NCBI GenBank assembly: GCA_024399035.1
Contig: JAKSID010000029.1
Coordinates: forward strand, 1 to 33,170
Reading direction: 5' to 3'
Length of the DNA stretch: 33,170 nucleotides
DNA from: Fibrobacter sp.
GTDB lineage: Bacteria; Fibrobacterota; Fibrobacteria; Fibrobacterales; Fibrobacteraceae
Both the position numbers and the translations under genes were made by a program. Of the stretch, positions 15,165-23,198 are shown in pieces (position 1 is the stretch's first letter; each line of letters starts with the position of its first letter). Under the pieces are notes generated by a model. That model was not told where the DNA came from and made no database searches. It saw only the letters and a list, made by a program, of their open reading frames with translations.

Positions 15165-15455
15165 ATGGCTGTATTTCACGTTAAAAAGACTTCACTGGGC
15201 GACGATCAGACAAGCCTGGTGTTCAAAGGCAAGATTATTGAAGGTCCCATCAGCAAGGGCATGACCCTGGAAATCCCTGTGACTCAAGAAGCAATCGTCA
15301 AGATGAAGATTTACGACGTTGTTCAGTTTGATAAGCAGAAGGATGAAGATAAGAAGGTCGGTTTGGTAGTCGACTTTTACAACCTTCCCGACGACATGGA
15401 AGTCATCATGGATCTGAACATTTCCGATGAAGACTTGAACATCGTCAACGAATAA
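15165..15455 (+). CDS. Small conserved-looking protein of unknown function
   Basis: A 96-residue acidic soluble protein without signal or membrane segment. The N-terminal part alternates hydrophobic residues and contains VFKGKIIEGPISKGMTLEIPV, which resembles the beta-barrel layout of domain 2 of translational GTPases, but this is only a visual likeness. The C-terminus is strongly acidic. AAGGA lies 3 bases before the ATG. A five-codon reading frame (15151-15165) ends on the start codon (TAATG). The GH5 gene follows after 53 bp with no terminator between, so the two may be co-transcribed. Function unknown. Confidence 0.75.
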   Translation: MAVFHVKKTSLGDDQTSLVFKGKIIEGPISKGMTLEIPVTQEAIVKMKIYDVVQFDKQKDEDKKVGLVVDFYNLPDDMEVIMDLNISDEDLNIVNE

Positions 15456-15508
15456 TTTTTCAAAAAAACTGCGATCAATTCCGGTCGCATAAGTATGAGG
15501 ATGACACA

Positions 15509-16582
15509 ATGAAAAAAGAAAGGCTGCGTGGAGTGAATTTGGGTGGCTGGTTCAGTCAGGTGGACTGTATCCAGGAAAAAGACCCCGTAGGTTTTCCTGG
15601 GGTCGTTCCTCACATCAAGACCTTCCTCGATGCAAGCGATTTTAAGCGCATCCGCGAGGCGGGGTTCAACCACGTTCGCTTGCCGGTGGACTACTTCAAC
15701 GTATTCGACGGCAAGGAACTTAAACCAAACGAAGAAGTCTTCGCCCTCTTGGACAAGGCCCTGAAAGAAATCCAGGCTGCGGACCTGGACGTGATTCTGG
15801 ACTTGCACAAGTGTCCGGGACACGATTTCCATCTGGCAAGTTACGAAGAACAGGCTTTCTTTGCCAATGCCGAAGCCCGAAAGGACACCAACAAAGTGTG
15901 GTCCTACCTGGCTGAGCGCTATAGCGGAGAATCTCGCGTTATGATGGAGCTTCTGAACGAGCCCGCAGCATCAGACTCCAAGATTTGGGATAAAGTAAAG
16001 GATGAAATTTTCTGGACTATCCGCAAGCACGCTCCCAAGAACACCATCGTGGTGGGCGCCAACAAGTGGAACAGTGCCCGCGAATTCGAATACCTTACCC
16101 CGCTGGATGATGACAACGCCATCTACAGTTTCCACACCTACACTCCGGTGACTTTTACCCACCAGGGCGCAGAATGGATTCGCGATCCGTTCTTCAAGAT
16201 TGAACGTCCCTGGCCCGGTGACTATGCTGCTCCCGCAGAAGGTTCCTGCACGCGTCTGGACGTAGAGTTCGGCAAGTGGGACAAGGCTCGCCTCCAGGCC
16301 AGCATCCAGAACGCATTGGATTTCCGCGCTAAGTACGACCTGCCCGTGGCATGTAACGAATTCGGCGTGTACGTTCAGGTGCCCCGTCAGTACCAGATGG
16401 CCTGGATGCGCGACTTCATGGACATTCTCCGTGACGCCGACGTAGGCTACAGCTACTGGAACTACAAGAACCTGGATTTCGGTCTGGTCTCCAAGGGCGA
16501 ATCCCTGCACAACAGTTTGCCGCAGTACAACAATCCCGACCGCTTAGATAGCGAGTTGATGGATTTGTTGGCCAAGGGCTAA
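15509..16582 (+). CDS. Glycoside hydrolase family 5 enzyme without signal peptide
   Basis: A 357-residue (beta/alpha)8 hydrolase. It begins LRGVNLGGWF, typical of GH5 exo-beta-glucanase-like members. The acid/base Glu is in LLNEPA (E151), the nucleophile Glu in CNEFGVY (E284). HVRLPVDYFN, ILDLHKCPG and YSFHTYTP match other conserved GH5 strands, and YSYWNYKNLDFGL closes the barrel. No signal peptide, lipobox or binding module is present, so it should act in the cytoplasm on imported cello-oligosaccharides or other beta-glucosides. TGAGGA precedes the ATG. In a cellulose degrader most GH5 enzymes are secreted, which makes this one stand out. The exact substrate is unknown. Confidence 0.92.
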   Translation: MKKERLRGVNLGGWFSQVDCIQEKDPVGFPGVVPHIKTFLDASDFKRIREAGFNHVRLPVDYFNVFDGKELKPNEEVFALLDKALKEIQAADLDVILDLHKCPGHDFHLASYEEQAFFANAEARKDTNKVWSYLAERYSGESRVMMELLNEPAASDSKIWDKVKDEIFWTIRKHAPKNTIVVGANKWNSAREFEYLTPLDDDNAIYSFHTYTPVTFTHQGAEWIRDPFFKIERPWPGDYAAPAEGSCTRLDVEFGKWDKARLQASIQNALDFRAKYDLPVACNEFGVYVQVPRQYQMAWMRDFMDILRDADVGYSYWNYKNLDFGLVSKGESLHNSLPQYNNPDRLDSELMDLLAKG

Positions 16583-16591
16583 CATTAAAAC

Positions 16592-16622
16592 AAGGGCTCG
16601 CAAACGCGGGCCTTTATTTTTT
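16592..16622 (+). terminator. Intrinsic terminator of the GH5 gene
   Basis: Stem AAGG(G)CTCGC / GCGGGCCTT with one bulged G and an AAAC loop, followed by TATTTTTT, 10 bp after the stop. Confidence 0.82.
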
Positions 16623-16663
16623 GAATTTCAAATTCATCAACCACTTCATCATAGGACTTCAAA

Positions 16664-17470
16664 ATGGAAAAATTCGAAGCTGTAAAAAATTTTGTCATCG
16701 AGAACAACTTGATCTACAAGGTTATCGCTATCGCGGTAGTTTTGGTTGTATTCAAAATTGCCAAGATGATCATTCACAGAATGCTGAATCACGCGGAGTC
16801 AAAGGGGCTGGATTCTTCCGCAAGGCCTCTCGTGGAATCTCTCGCCCGCTATGCAGTTGCAATTGTCGCCCTGTTGATTATCCTGAATATTCTTGGCGTA
16901 AATACAGCAAGCCTGGTCGCAATGGTTGGTGCCGCAAGCTTGGCCGTGGGCATAGCCTTGAAGGACATGCTCACAAATATCGCCTCTGGCTTGCTGCTCC
17001 TCTTCTTGCGCCCCTTCAAGGCTGGCGACTACATCGAATGCGGAAGCATCAAGGGCAAGATCACCGGCATCGGTCTCTTCAACACCATCTTCGAAACCTT
17101 GGACGGTCTCTATGTTTCTGCTCCCAACGGCAGTCTCTGGGGGGCACCCATCACTAACTTCAGCAGAAACGAAAAGCGCCGCATTGACCTGGTCGTTGGC
17201 ATCGGCTACGATTCCAATACCGACAAGGCTATGGAAATCATTCGCAATCTCATCGCAAGTGAACCCAAGTTCCTCAAGGAAGGTTCCGATGTTTTTGTTT
17301 CAGAACTGGCCGACAGTTCCGTCAACATCAACATGCGCGTATGGGTGAACAACGCCGACTTCTTCCCTCTCAAGGCTAAGTACACCGCACTTATCAAGGA
17401 AGAATTCGACAAGGCCGGCATCGAAATTCCGTTCCCGCAGCGTGTCGTCCATATGGTGGGCGCCAAGTAA
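16664..17470 (+). CDS. Small-conductance mechanosensitive channel (MscS family)
   Basis: A 268-residue inner-membrane channel: TM1 (about 17-38), TM2 (about 60-79) and the pore helix TM3 (about 84-113) with the Gly/Ala pattern MVGAASLAVGIALKDMLTNIASG, then the beta domain starting FKAGDYIECG and the C-terminal alpha/beta vestibule. Length and order match short MscS proteins. It opens under membrane tension to protect against hypo-osmotic shock. It has terminators on both sides, so it is monocistronic. Confidence 0.95.
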   Translation: MEKFEAVKNFVIENNLIYKVIAIAVVLVVFKIAKMIIHRMLNHAESKGLDSSARPLVESLARYAVAIVALLIILNILGVNTASLVAMVGAASLAVGIALKDMLTNIASGLLLLFLRPFKAGDYIECGSIKGKITGIGLFNTIFETLDGLYVSAPNGSLWGAPITNFSRNEKRRIDLVVGIGYDSNTDKAMEIIRNLIASEPKFLKEGSDVFVSELADSSVNINMRVWVNNADFFPLKAKYTALIKEEFDKAGIEIPFPQRVVHMVGAK

Positions 17471-17510
17471 TTGCGATTCGATTCACGTTCGAAAACACTT
17501 CGCAAAATTG

Positions 17511-17542
17511 AAAAGGCCGCACGAAACCGTGCGACCTTTTTT
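17511..17542. terminator. Bidirectional terminator between mscS-like gene and the clpP-ftsY cluster
   Basis: Stem AAAAGG..GCACG / CGTGC..CCTTTT with an internal CC/GA mismatch and AAAC loop, and T's on both sides. It separates the convergent genes. Confidence 0.85.
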
Positions 17543-17563
17543 CGTTAGCTAAAATGCGACGCT

Positions 17564-18034
17564 TTAGATTTCTACAAGCACGCCGGCTTGAATAAAGACG
17601 TATCCCTTGCCAAAGTGGTCAAGGAACTGGTAGCCTGCAGTCGCCATAATGGACGAATGGTCGCCGCTCTTAATATCTGCACCGGCGGCAGCTCGCCAGA
17701 ACATCTGATGATTCTTACCAATAAGGTAGCCCCAATCGCAAATGGCCACCGGCATTACAGCCGTGCCCACGGGAACGCGCATCCAGAAACTGGCAGAAAC
17801 AGGAACAAGGCTTACGTTATCGATTTCCTGATAGCCGGAGCCGATACCCACAAAGAACATCTGGTCGATAGGATACCACCAGTGTCCAAAAACATTCAGA
17901 TTGAACTTGGACATTTCGCTCACATGGTTCACCACGCCGCCCTGCAAGTCCATAGTAAACGGACGGGCCCAAGCAGAAGAAACGCCCATAAGGCAAACAG
18001 CAAAGAACAATGCCTTAAAGAAGTTTCTCATCAT
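17564..18034 (-). CDS. Small exported protein, possible outer-membrane beta-barrel
   Basis: A 156-residue protein with a clear signal peptide (FFKALFFAVCLMGVSSAWA, cleavage before RP). The mature part alternates hydrophobic and polar residues with many Gly and aromatic residues (GIGSGYQEID, ASFWMRVPVG, MATAGYQFLDHFGKGYVFIQAGVLVEI), as in small eight-strand outer-membrane barrels. I start at the ATG pair 18031/18034 because the signal peptide then begins correctly; an in-frame GTG at 18052 would add six residues. It starts 23 bp after the glycosyltransferase gene, the last gene of the clpP-ftsY transcription unit. No function recognised. Confidence 0.72.
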   Translation of the reverse strand: MMRNFFKALFFAVCLMGVSSAWARPFTMDLQGGVVNHVSEMSKFNLNVFGHWWYPIDQMFFVGIGSGYQEIDNVSLVPVSASFWMRVPVGTAVMPVAICDWGYLIGKNHQMFWRAAAGADIKSGDHSSIMATAGYQFLDHFGKGYVFIQAGVLVEI

Positions 18035-18057
18035 AGTCTCGCTAGATTGCACAGATC

Positions 18058-19215
18058 CTAGGCTTCGTCATCACCGCGGGCTTCGCGTGCCCAGCCACCG
18101 CTCTTTTCGCGGGTAAAGGCCATAAAGAATCCCTTAAGGATGGCAAAGTTCATAGAAAGGAAATAATAGCCCGCAGGCACAATCTTAAATGCAGAAACCA
18201 GGAGCACCAAGGTCATAACGCCAAAGGTAATCTGGTAGAAAAGACCGCTGGTCAAAAGCAGAGCGTTAGCCACATAGAGCAAAATCAAAATATGGGGAGA
18301 GAACCAACGCAAAATCTTGTGGGAGAAGAACAGGTAAGCAGTTAGCGGGCGGAACGGATTCAGCAGCGGCAAGTAAGAAAGCAAGAAGTTGAAATTGGCG
18401 CGGCCAATACGAACCTTACGGCGGAACTCACCGCTGGATTCCTTGGAGGTCTGTTCCGTACCGATGGCGCTAGAAACGAAGGTGCAGAAGTAACCCTGCT
18501 GCAAAACCTTGGTGGCAATGAAGAAGTCATCCATGACGCTTTTCTTGACTGGCAGCTCGGTGTACAGTTCATGACGAATGGCGTACAAAGCGCCGTTACC
18601 ACCAATCAAGCGATCCAGAATACCTTCAAACTTCTTGATTTCGGATTCCAGATCCCAGTAGGAACTTTCACCGCGACCAAGGACGCTTCCGCTCTTGTCA
18701 GAAAGAATCAAGTGACCGCAGGCGCAACCGATTTTCGCATCCTGGAAAGGCTGCACCAACTTACGAATCACATTGGGGAAGAACATGGTGTTAGCGTCGC
18801 AAAGAACAAGAATCTCGTTCTTGGCAATGCTGTTCAGGCGATTCAGCATGGCGGCCTTGCCTGCATTCTTGGGAGCCTTTACCAAGGTGATTCCCTGGTC
18901 GGCATAGCGGGCAACGATTTCGGCAGTGCGGTCGGCAGAGCCATCGTCGCCAATCAACACCTCAAGTTTTTCCTTGGGGTAGTCGATTTCCAGAATGTTC
19001 TGGATCTTGCGTTCAATGACGGATTCTTCGTTGTAGGCAGAGATCAGAATAGACACCGTGGGCAGTTCAGCATTTTCCACCACAGTCTTTTTCTTGCGCT
19101 TAAAAATTTCGCTTACAAAAGGAAGCGTCACCGGAAAGAGCAGGTAGCAATGCAGAGTCAAAATCAGCATTGCCCAAAATACGATCTGAACATAAAAGAG
19201 GAATTCTTCACTCAT
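18058..19215 (-). CDS. Membrane glycosyltransferase, family 2
   Basis: A 385-residue protein with an N-terminal membrane helix (about 8-35), a GT2 catalytic domain (about 50-280) and C-terminal helices (about 295-365). Motifs: ILISAYNEE, GDDGSADRT (nucleotide-binding Asp), LCDANTMF (the DxD equivalent), GGNGALYAIR, VMDDFFIAT and a basic FRRKVRIGRANF segment equivalent to QxxRW. This layout is shared by processive or lipid-linked glycosyltransferases of exopolysaccharide or envelope glycan synthesis. The start at 19215 overlaps the stop of the thioredoxin-like gene (ATGA), with GGAG 11 bases upstream; an in-frame GTG at 19227 is less likely. Substrate unknown. Confidence 0.9.
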   Translation of the reverse strand: MSEEFLFYVQIVFWAMLILTLHCYLLFPVTLPFVSEIFKRKKKTVVENAELPTVSILISAYNEESVIERKIQNILEIDYPKEKLEVLIGDDGSADRTAEIVARYADQGITLVKAPKNAGKAAMLNRLNSIAKNEILVLCDANTMFFPNVIRKLVQPFQDAKIGCACGHLILSDKSGSVLGRGESSYWDLESEIKKFEGILDRLIGGNGALYAIRHELYTELPVKKSVMDDFFIATKVLQQGYFCTFVSSAIGTEQTSKESSGEFRRKVRIGRANFNFLLSYLPLLNPFRPLTAYLFFSHKILRWFSPHILILLYVANALLLTSGLFYQITFGVMTLVLLVSAFKIVPAGYYFLSMNFAILKGFFMAFTREKSGGWAREARGDDEA

Positions 19216-19760
19216 CGTGCAATCCACTCCTTTTCTTTATCTAAAAACTGGTAAAGCATATACTGCATTTCTTGGGGCGACATAGACTGAGTCACCGTCA
19301 AAATGGACATGCCCTTAGGCGCCACCAGAACAAAAGCCGGCAGAGCATTCAATTCCCAAACGTCAAAGTAACAGCGCTGAACCGTATTCTTGATTCCATC
19401 GCAAACAATGGAATCCTGGGAATCCGCATCCAACTTTACGGGATAAAAGCGAATATTCAAAAGAGAGGCCACCGTCGGATCGCCATAGACATTCTTGTCC
19501 ATAATGTGGCAGGGCACGCACCAATCTGCGTACAAGTCCACAAAAATCAGGCGGGGTTCCTTGGCGGCCTTGGCCAAGGCCTCTTCGTAGCTCATCCAAT
19601 GAACCATGCGCTGACGAGGCGCGGGTTTGCTAGACTGCGCGGACTTGCTAGACTGCGCGTTAGACTGCGCGGACTTGCCACTGTTCTGGGCAACTGCTTT
19701 GTCAGCCGCGAAAGTCTGAGTCGCAAACAAGAAACATAAAACTATTAGAAGCGCGCGCAT
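19212..19760 (-). CDS. Exported thioredoxin-like protein
   Basis: A 182-residue periplasmic protein. A signal peptide (MRALLIVLCFLFATQTFA) is followed by a low-complexity linker of repeated SAQSSK/SAQSNAQ units (about 27-46), then a thioredoxin-fold domain. The redox pair is in ADWCVPCHIMDK (CVPC), and the cis-proline is in LNALPAFVLV. A second Cys pair (DSIVCDGIKNTVQRC) lies about 40 residues later. It resembles thioredoxin_7/DsbD-gamma-like disulfide reductases. The gene overlaps the upstream lipoprotein gene by one base and the downstream glycosyltransferase by four, so the three are translationally coupled. Confidence 0.88.
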   Translation of the reverse strand: MRALLIVLCFLFATQTFAADKAVAQNSGKSAQSNAQSSKSAQSSKPAPRQRMVHWMSYEEALAKAAKEPRLIFVDLYADWCVPCHIMDKNVYGDPTVASLLNIRFYPVKLDADSQDSIVCDGIKNTVQRCYFDVWELNALPAFVLVAPKGMSILTVTQSMSPQEMQYMLYQFLDKEKEWIAR

Positions 19761-20173
19761 CAGTCCTTACCTTTCTTACGGCCCATGGAGGGAACGGCCT
19801 TAGGCTGGCCCGGGCTTTCCACAGGTTCTGTCTTGGGAGTATTGGTGAGTTCTGCGATTCTTTCGTCAATCTTGACGGTTACGGCCTTTTGGAACGGGAC
19901 CCACATGGTTTCGTCTGCCAGGACCTTGTCGGTCTTGGCAAGGAAGGACTCCAGCGTGTAGCCGTGTTTTTTCAAAACGTCCTGACGGGCGATGCGAGAC
20001 GCGGGCGACTGGGCACCAAAGGTAATATCGATAACGCGCAGTTCAACAAAGGTGTCCACATAATTCTGATCGACGGACACTTCGCCGGAGCAACCAAGCA
20101 GTGCAGCTACAACGAAAGAAAGGGCGATCAGTCGCCCTCCCCTCATTTTATTTATGCATTGCCTGATACCCAT
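19760..20173 (-). CDS. Small lipoprotein of unknown function
   Basis: A 137-residue lipoprotein with lipobox LLGC (ALSFVVAALLGC) and a short acidic mature start. The body (DTFVELRVIDITFG...RQDVLKKHGYTLESFLAKTDKVLADETMW) is helical and rich in charged residues, and the tail is Pro-rich and ends in a basic GRKKGKD. The plan recalls short periplasmic lipoproteins with a DUF4296-like helical region, but I cannot confirm it. A shorter start at 20146 gives a more standard signal peptide. It sits 15 bp after ftsY and overlaps the thioredoxin-like gene. Confidence 0.72.
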   Translation of the reverse strand: MGIRQCINKMRGGRLIALSFVVAALLGCSGEVSVDQNYVDTFVELRVIDITFGAQSPASRIARQDVLKKHGYTLESFLAKTDKVLADETMWVPFQKAVTVKIDERIAELTNTPKTEPVESPGQPKAVPSMGRKKGKD

Positions 20174-20188
20174 CTGCAGCGCACCAGG

Positions 20189-21109
20189 TTATGCGTCTTC
20201 TTCCAATGCGTTTTCGAACAGACCGTCTACGTATTCAGCCTTGCTGAAAGGAACCAGTTGGTCGATGCGTTCGCCCATTCCAATCCAGCGAATAGGAATC
20301 TGGAGGGAACTTGCAATGGAGAGCACGGCGCCACCGCGGGCGGTACCATCCAGCTTCGTCACCACGAGACCTGTCAGCGGGAAACTCTGGTTAAAGATCT
20401 TGGTCTGATTGATGGTGTTCTGTCCGGTGTTGCCATCGATGACAAGCCACATGTCGTGGGGCATCTCGGGGTCTACCTTCTTGATGACGCGGACAATCTT
20501 CTTCAATTCTTCCATCAGGTAGTCTTTGTTATGAAGACGACCGGCGGTATCAATCAGAACCACGTCGCAACCGCGGGCCTGGGCAGCCTGGCAGGCGTCA
20601 AAGGCAACAGATGCGGGGTCGGAACCTTCCTGGTGCTTCACGAACTCGGCGCCGGAGCGTTCCGCCCAAGTTTCAAGCTGGTCGATAGCAGCCGCACGGA
20701 AAGTATCGCAGGCGGCAATCATAACCTTCTTGCCTTCGCCAATGAGGCGGGCGGCAAGCTTACCGATGGTTGTAGTCTTTCCGGCGCCGTTAACGCCGAT
20801 TACGAGAATCACATGGGGCTTGCCCTTCAATTCAAAGGGAGGAGGATCCTTCAAGAGGCGTTCTGCCTCGGAGCGCATAATGTCGAGCACCTGCTTCGTA
20901 GTCAGGGACTTGCCCAAGGCGCTTTCACGAAGTGCATCAGTCAAGAGGAAGGCAGCTTCCACACCCACATCGGCCTTGATCAGGTGTTCTTCCAACTCTT
21001 CCAAGGTTTCGTCCGTAATCTTGCCAGCGCCGACAATACCCTTCAATTCACCGACGAGGGCGTCGCGGGTCTTGGCCAGACCACTTTTAATTGCAGAAAA
21101 AAGTCCCAT
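20189..21109 (-). CDS. ftsY: Signal recognition particle receptor FtsY
   Basis: A 306-residue SRP-type GTPase, the membrane receptor that docks SRP-ribosome complexes to the Sec translocon. An N domain (about 1-90) is followed by the G domain: G1 [10 protein letters not shown] (105-114), DTFRAAA (135-141), DTAGR (187-191), [10 protein letters not shown] (251-260) and a C-terminal [12 protein letters not shown]. It lacks the long acidic A domain of the E. coli protein, as in many bacteria. It lies 44 bp after clpP on the same strand and heads a run of genes for exported or membrane proteins. Confidence 0.97.
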   Translation of the reverse strand: MGLFSAIKSGLAKTRDALVGELKGIVGAGKITDETLEELEEHLIKADVGVEAAFLLTDALRESALGKSLTTKQVLDIMRSEAERLLKDPPPFELKGKPHVILVIGVNGAGKTTTIGKLAARLIGEGKKVMIAACDTFRAAAIDQLETWAERSGAEFVKHQEGSDPASVAFDACQAAQARGCDVVLIDTAGRLHNKDYLMEELKKIVRVIKKVDPEMPHDMWLVIDGNTGQNTINQTKIFNQSFPLTGLVVTKLDGTARGGAVLSIASSLQIPIRWIGMGERIDQLVPFSKAEYVDGLFENALEEDA

Positions 21110-21153
21110 TATATATCTCGCAACGAAAAGCGCAGCAATTGCCGCGCCATAGA

Positions 21154-21735
21154 TTAAATCTTGCTTTCAACCACGTCGATGAGGCCATAAGCCTTGGCCT
21201 GTTCAGCGGACATGAAATTATCGCGTTCGGTATCGCGGTCAATTTCTTCCATGGTGTGGCCAGAGGTTTCGGCAAGAATCTTGCCGGTAATGCTACGGAT
21301 ACGGAGCATTTCTTCGGCCTGAATCTGGATATCGCTTGCCGGGGCAACGATTTCGCCGTGAATCAGGGGCTGGTGAATCATAATGCGGGCGTTGGGCCAT
21401 GCGTAGCGCTTGCCCTTGGCACCGGAAGTCAGCAACACAGCGCCCATGGAGGCAGCCTGGCCGCAGCAAACAGTAGCCACATCGCTCTTGATAGCGTTGA
21501 TGCAGTCATAGATAGCGAGACCGCTGCTAATGACGCCACCGGGGCTATTAATATAGAGAGTAATATCGTCGTGATTCAGGGAATCCAGGTACAGCAACTG
21601 CTTGACAATGCGTTCGGCACTTTCGTCGTCCACACCACCCCAGAGGAAAATACGGCGGTTATTGGCTAAGTATTCTTCAGCCTTCTTCATCATATCCGGG
21701 GTCTGAGCTTCTTTATTTTCTTTGCATTCTGCCAT
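21154..21735 (-). CDS. clpP: ATP-dependent Clp protease proteolytic subunit
   Basis: A 193-residue serine protease. Catalytic Ser is in GQAASMGA (S96), His in IMIHQPL (H121) and Asp in the RDTERDNFM segment. The oligomerisation and substrate-groove segment INSPGGVISSGLAIYD is intact. The residue before AASMG is Gln (GQAASMG), where GMAASMG is the common form. ClpP forms tetradecamers with ClpX or ClpA/ClpC. No clpX is adjacent. The first gene of the minus-strand cluster, with a sigma70-like promoter upstream. Confidence 0.97.
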   Translation of the reverse strand: MAECKENKEAQTPDMMKKAEEYLANNRRIFLWGGVDDESAERIVKQLLYLDSLNHDDITLYINSPGGVISSGLAIYDCINAIKSDVATVCCGQAASMGAVLLTSGAKGKRYAWPNARIMIHQPLIHGEIVAPASDIQIQAEEMLRIRSITGKILAETSGHTMEEIDRDTERDNFMSAEQAKAYGLIDVVESKI

Positions 21736-21785
21736 GATAGCATCCTTTTTTTGTTCAGGAGTAATTTAGAAATGTTTTCCTATGA

Positions 21786-21816
21786 TATATATCGCGAAAC
21801 ATTTGGTAAATGTCAA
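21786..21816 (-). promoter_or_regulatory. Promoter of clpP with an overlapping palindrome
   Basis: A perfect -35 TTGACA (minus strand, 21811-21816) lies 17-19 bases before an ATATATC-type -10 tract (21786-21793). The inverted repeat ACATTT-ggt-AAATGT (21799-21813) overlaps the -35 box and could be an operator; it does not match the CtsR consensus. Confidence 0.5.
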
Positions 21817-22001
21817 AAAAAAGGCAAATTGCACAACAATTGAGAGAGTTTTCAGGTACAAGGCAAAAAAGCCCGCCGAAGCAAGCTTATTTCTATTAGG
21901 TACTTTGGACTTGTTGATTTTTTAATAGAGGGTTTTTCATAAACCATATTCATTAGCTGATGGAATAAATATACACTTTTTTTCGTATTAATTGTTAAGG
22001 T

Positions 22002-22220
22002 TTATGCGCTAAGTTTCTGCAAGCGGTATGCAACCGGACTCATGTACCCTAGGCTGCTATGCAAGCGCTTGCGATTGTAAAACAGTTCGATATACTTGAA
22101 CAAATCCTCCTTGACCTCGTCAATATCTGCGTATGTCCTGTGGTGAACTTGCTCCTTTTTCAAGCTGGCGAAGAAGCTCTCCATCGCCGCGTTGTCGTAC
22201 GGACAGCCAGGCGCACTCAT
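22002..22220 (-). pseudogene. IS3-family transposase OrfB, C-terminal part after frameshift
   Basis: Seventy-two residues containing the last catalytic acid, in DNAAMESFFASLKKE, followed by the usual end ELFYNRKRLHSSLGYMSP. It continues the OrfB homology of 22120-22851 in another frame. The break lies at a run of six A's on the minus strand (22232-22237); removing one A restores a continuous product reading LKIVPSMSAPG. Without this part the DDE triad is incomplete. Confidence 0.88.
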
Positions 22221-22851
22221 GGAGGGAACGATTTTTTAAATCGTCAAGCATATTGCGATACCCGCGGCTGCTGTACTGCGTTCCGCGATCCGAGTGGAAA
22301 ATAAGGTTTTCGTGCTTGCCGCGGTTCGCCACAGCGTTGCCAAGGGCGTTCTTCACTAGTTCGGTGTCGATATTCTTGCTGATAGAGTAACCGATAACTT
22401 CCCTGTTAAACAGGTCCAGAACTACGGCCAGATAGACCCAGCCAAGGTTCGTGCGGATATACATGATATCACCGCACCAGAACTCGTTTAATTCAGCGGG
22501 ATTAATGTTCCGCTGGAGCTTATTTTCCGCATAGAGACTATCACTCTTGCCTGGTTTGTAGGGTTTAAACTTCTTAATAACGATAGAATATAGGCCATTC
22601 TCGCGCATGATGCGGCGTAGCTTGTATTCGTTGATTTCAACCTGGCGCTCGTTCAACGTCCTGAGAAGATTTGTACAGCCGAACTTTCGTTCAAACTCCT
22701 CAAAGGTCTCCCGAACAACCTTCACAAGCCCCTGCTCACGAAGCCTCCTCTCGTCGCGTTTATCTTTCTGTCTAGACCACTGGTAATAGGAACACTCCGG
22801 TATTCCAAAGGCCTTGCACATCTTCTTGACTGGATATTTTTTGCGATTCAT
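22120..22851 (-). pseudogene. IS3-family transposase OrfB, N-terminal and middle part
   Basis: An integrase-core (rve) reading frame of 243 codons. The first two catalytic acids are visible in FWCGDIMYI and IFHSDRGTQYSS. The N-terminal segment MNRKKYPVKKMCKAFGIPECSYYQWSRQ is the HTH_21 region usual for OrfB. After LDDLKN the frame departs from the family, because of the extra A at 22232-22237. The frame is also open upstream of the ATG as far as an A7 run at 22902-22908. A -1 slip there would fuse OrfA to OrfB, as in other IS3 members. Confidence 0.88.
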
Positions 22852-22868
22852 ATGGATTGCCTCGCATT

Positions 22869-23198
22869 TCAGTCGTGTGGTCGCATGAAGATGTGCAGGG
22901 ATTTTTTTAGGATTTCTACGGTTTCCTTCTCATCTGCGAGTTCTTTTTCCCGCTGTTTAAGTTTTCGTTCGAGTTCCTTGTTCTTGGCGGCAAGTTCCTC
23001 GACGGAGACTTTGCGGATTCGCCGTTCCTCGCGGTAACTTGGTAGATTATGCGCCTTGCGATATTCGTTCACCCACCTGCCGACCGTATTGGGACCTATC
23101 CCAAGCTCCTTTGCAATCTGGTTTGCGGACTTTTCGCCTTTCAGGACCAGCTTAATGACTTGTTCCCGAGTTTCAGAGTTGTAGTTGACTTTTGCCAT
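22869..23198 (-). CDS. IS3-family transposase OrfA
   Basis: A 109-residue DNA-binding subunit. A helix-turn-helix lies at about 10-50 (VIKLVLKGEKSANQIAKELGIGPNTVGRWVNEY). A leucine-zipper coiled coil follows at about 65-100 (VEELAAKNKELERKLKQREKELADEKE). Near its end, ATC CTA AAA AAA TCC contains seven consecutive A's, the normal site of programmed -1 frameshifting that yields the OrfAB transposase. OrfA itself is intact. Confidence 0.92.
   Translation of the reverse strand: MAKVNYNSETREQVIKLVLKGEKSANQIAKELGIGPNTVGRWVNEYRKAHNLPSYREERRIRKVSVEELAAKNKELERKLKQREKELADEKETVEILKKSLHIFMRPHD

Noticed and set aside
22226..22243. Canonical -1 slippery heptamer (T TTA AAA) at the orfB frameshift, suggesting programmed recoding
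   Set aside because: A -1 shift there leads to a stop within a few codons; the correct continuation is in the +1 frame, so a 1-nt insertion explains it better.
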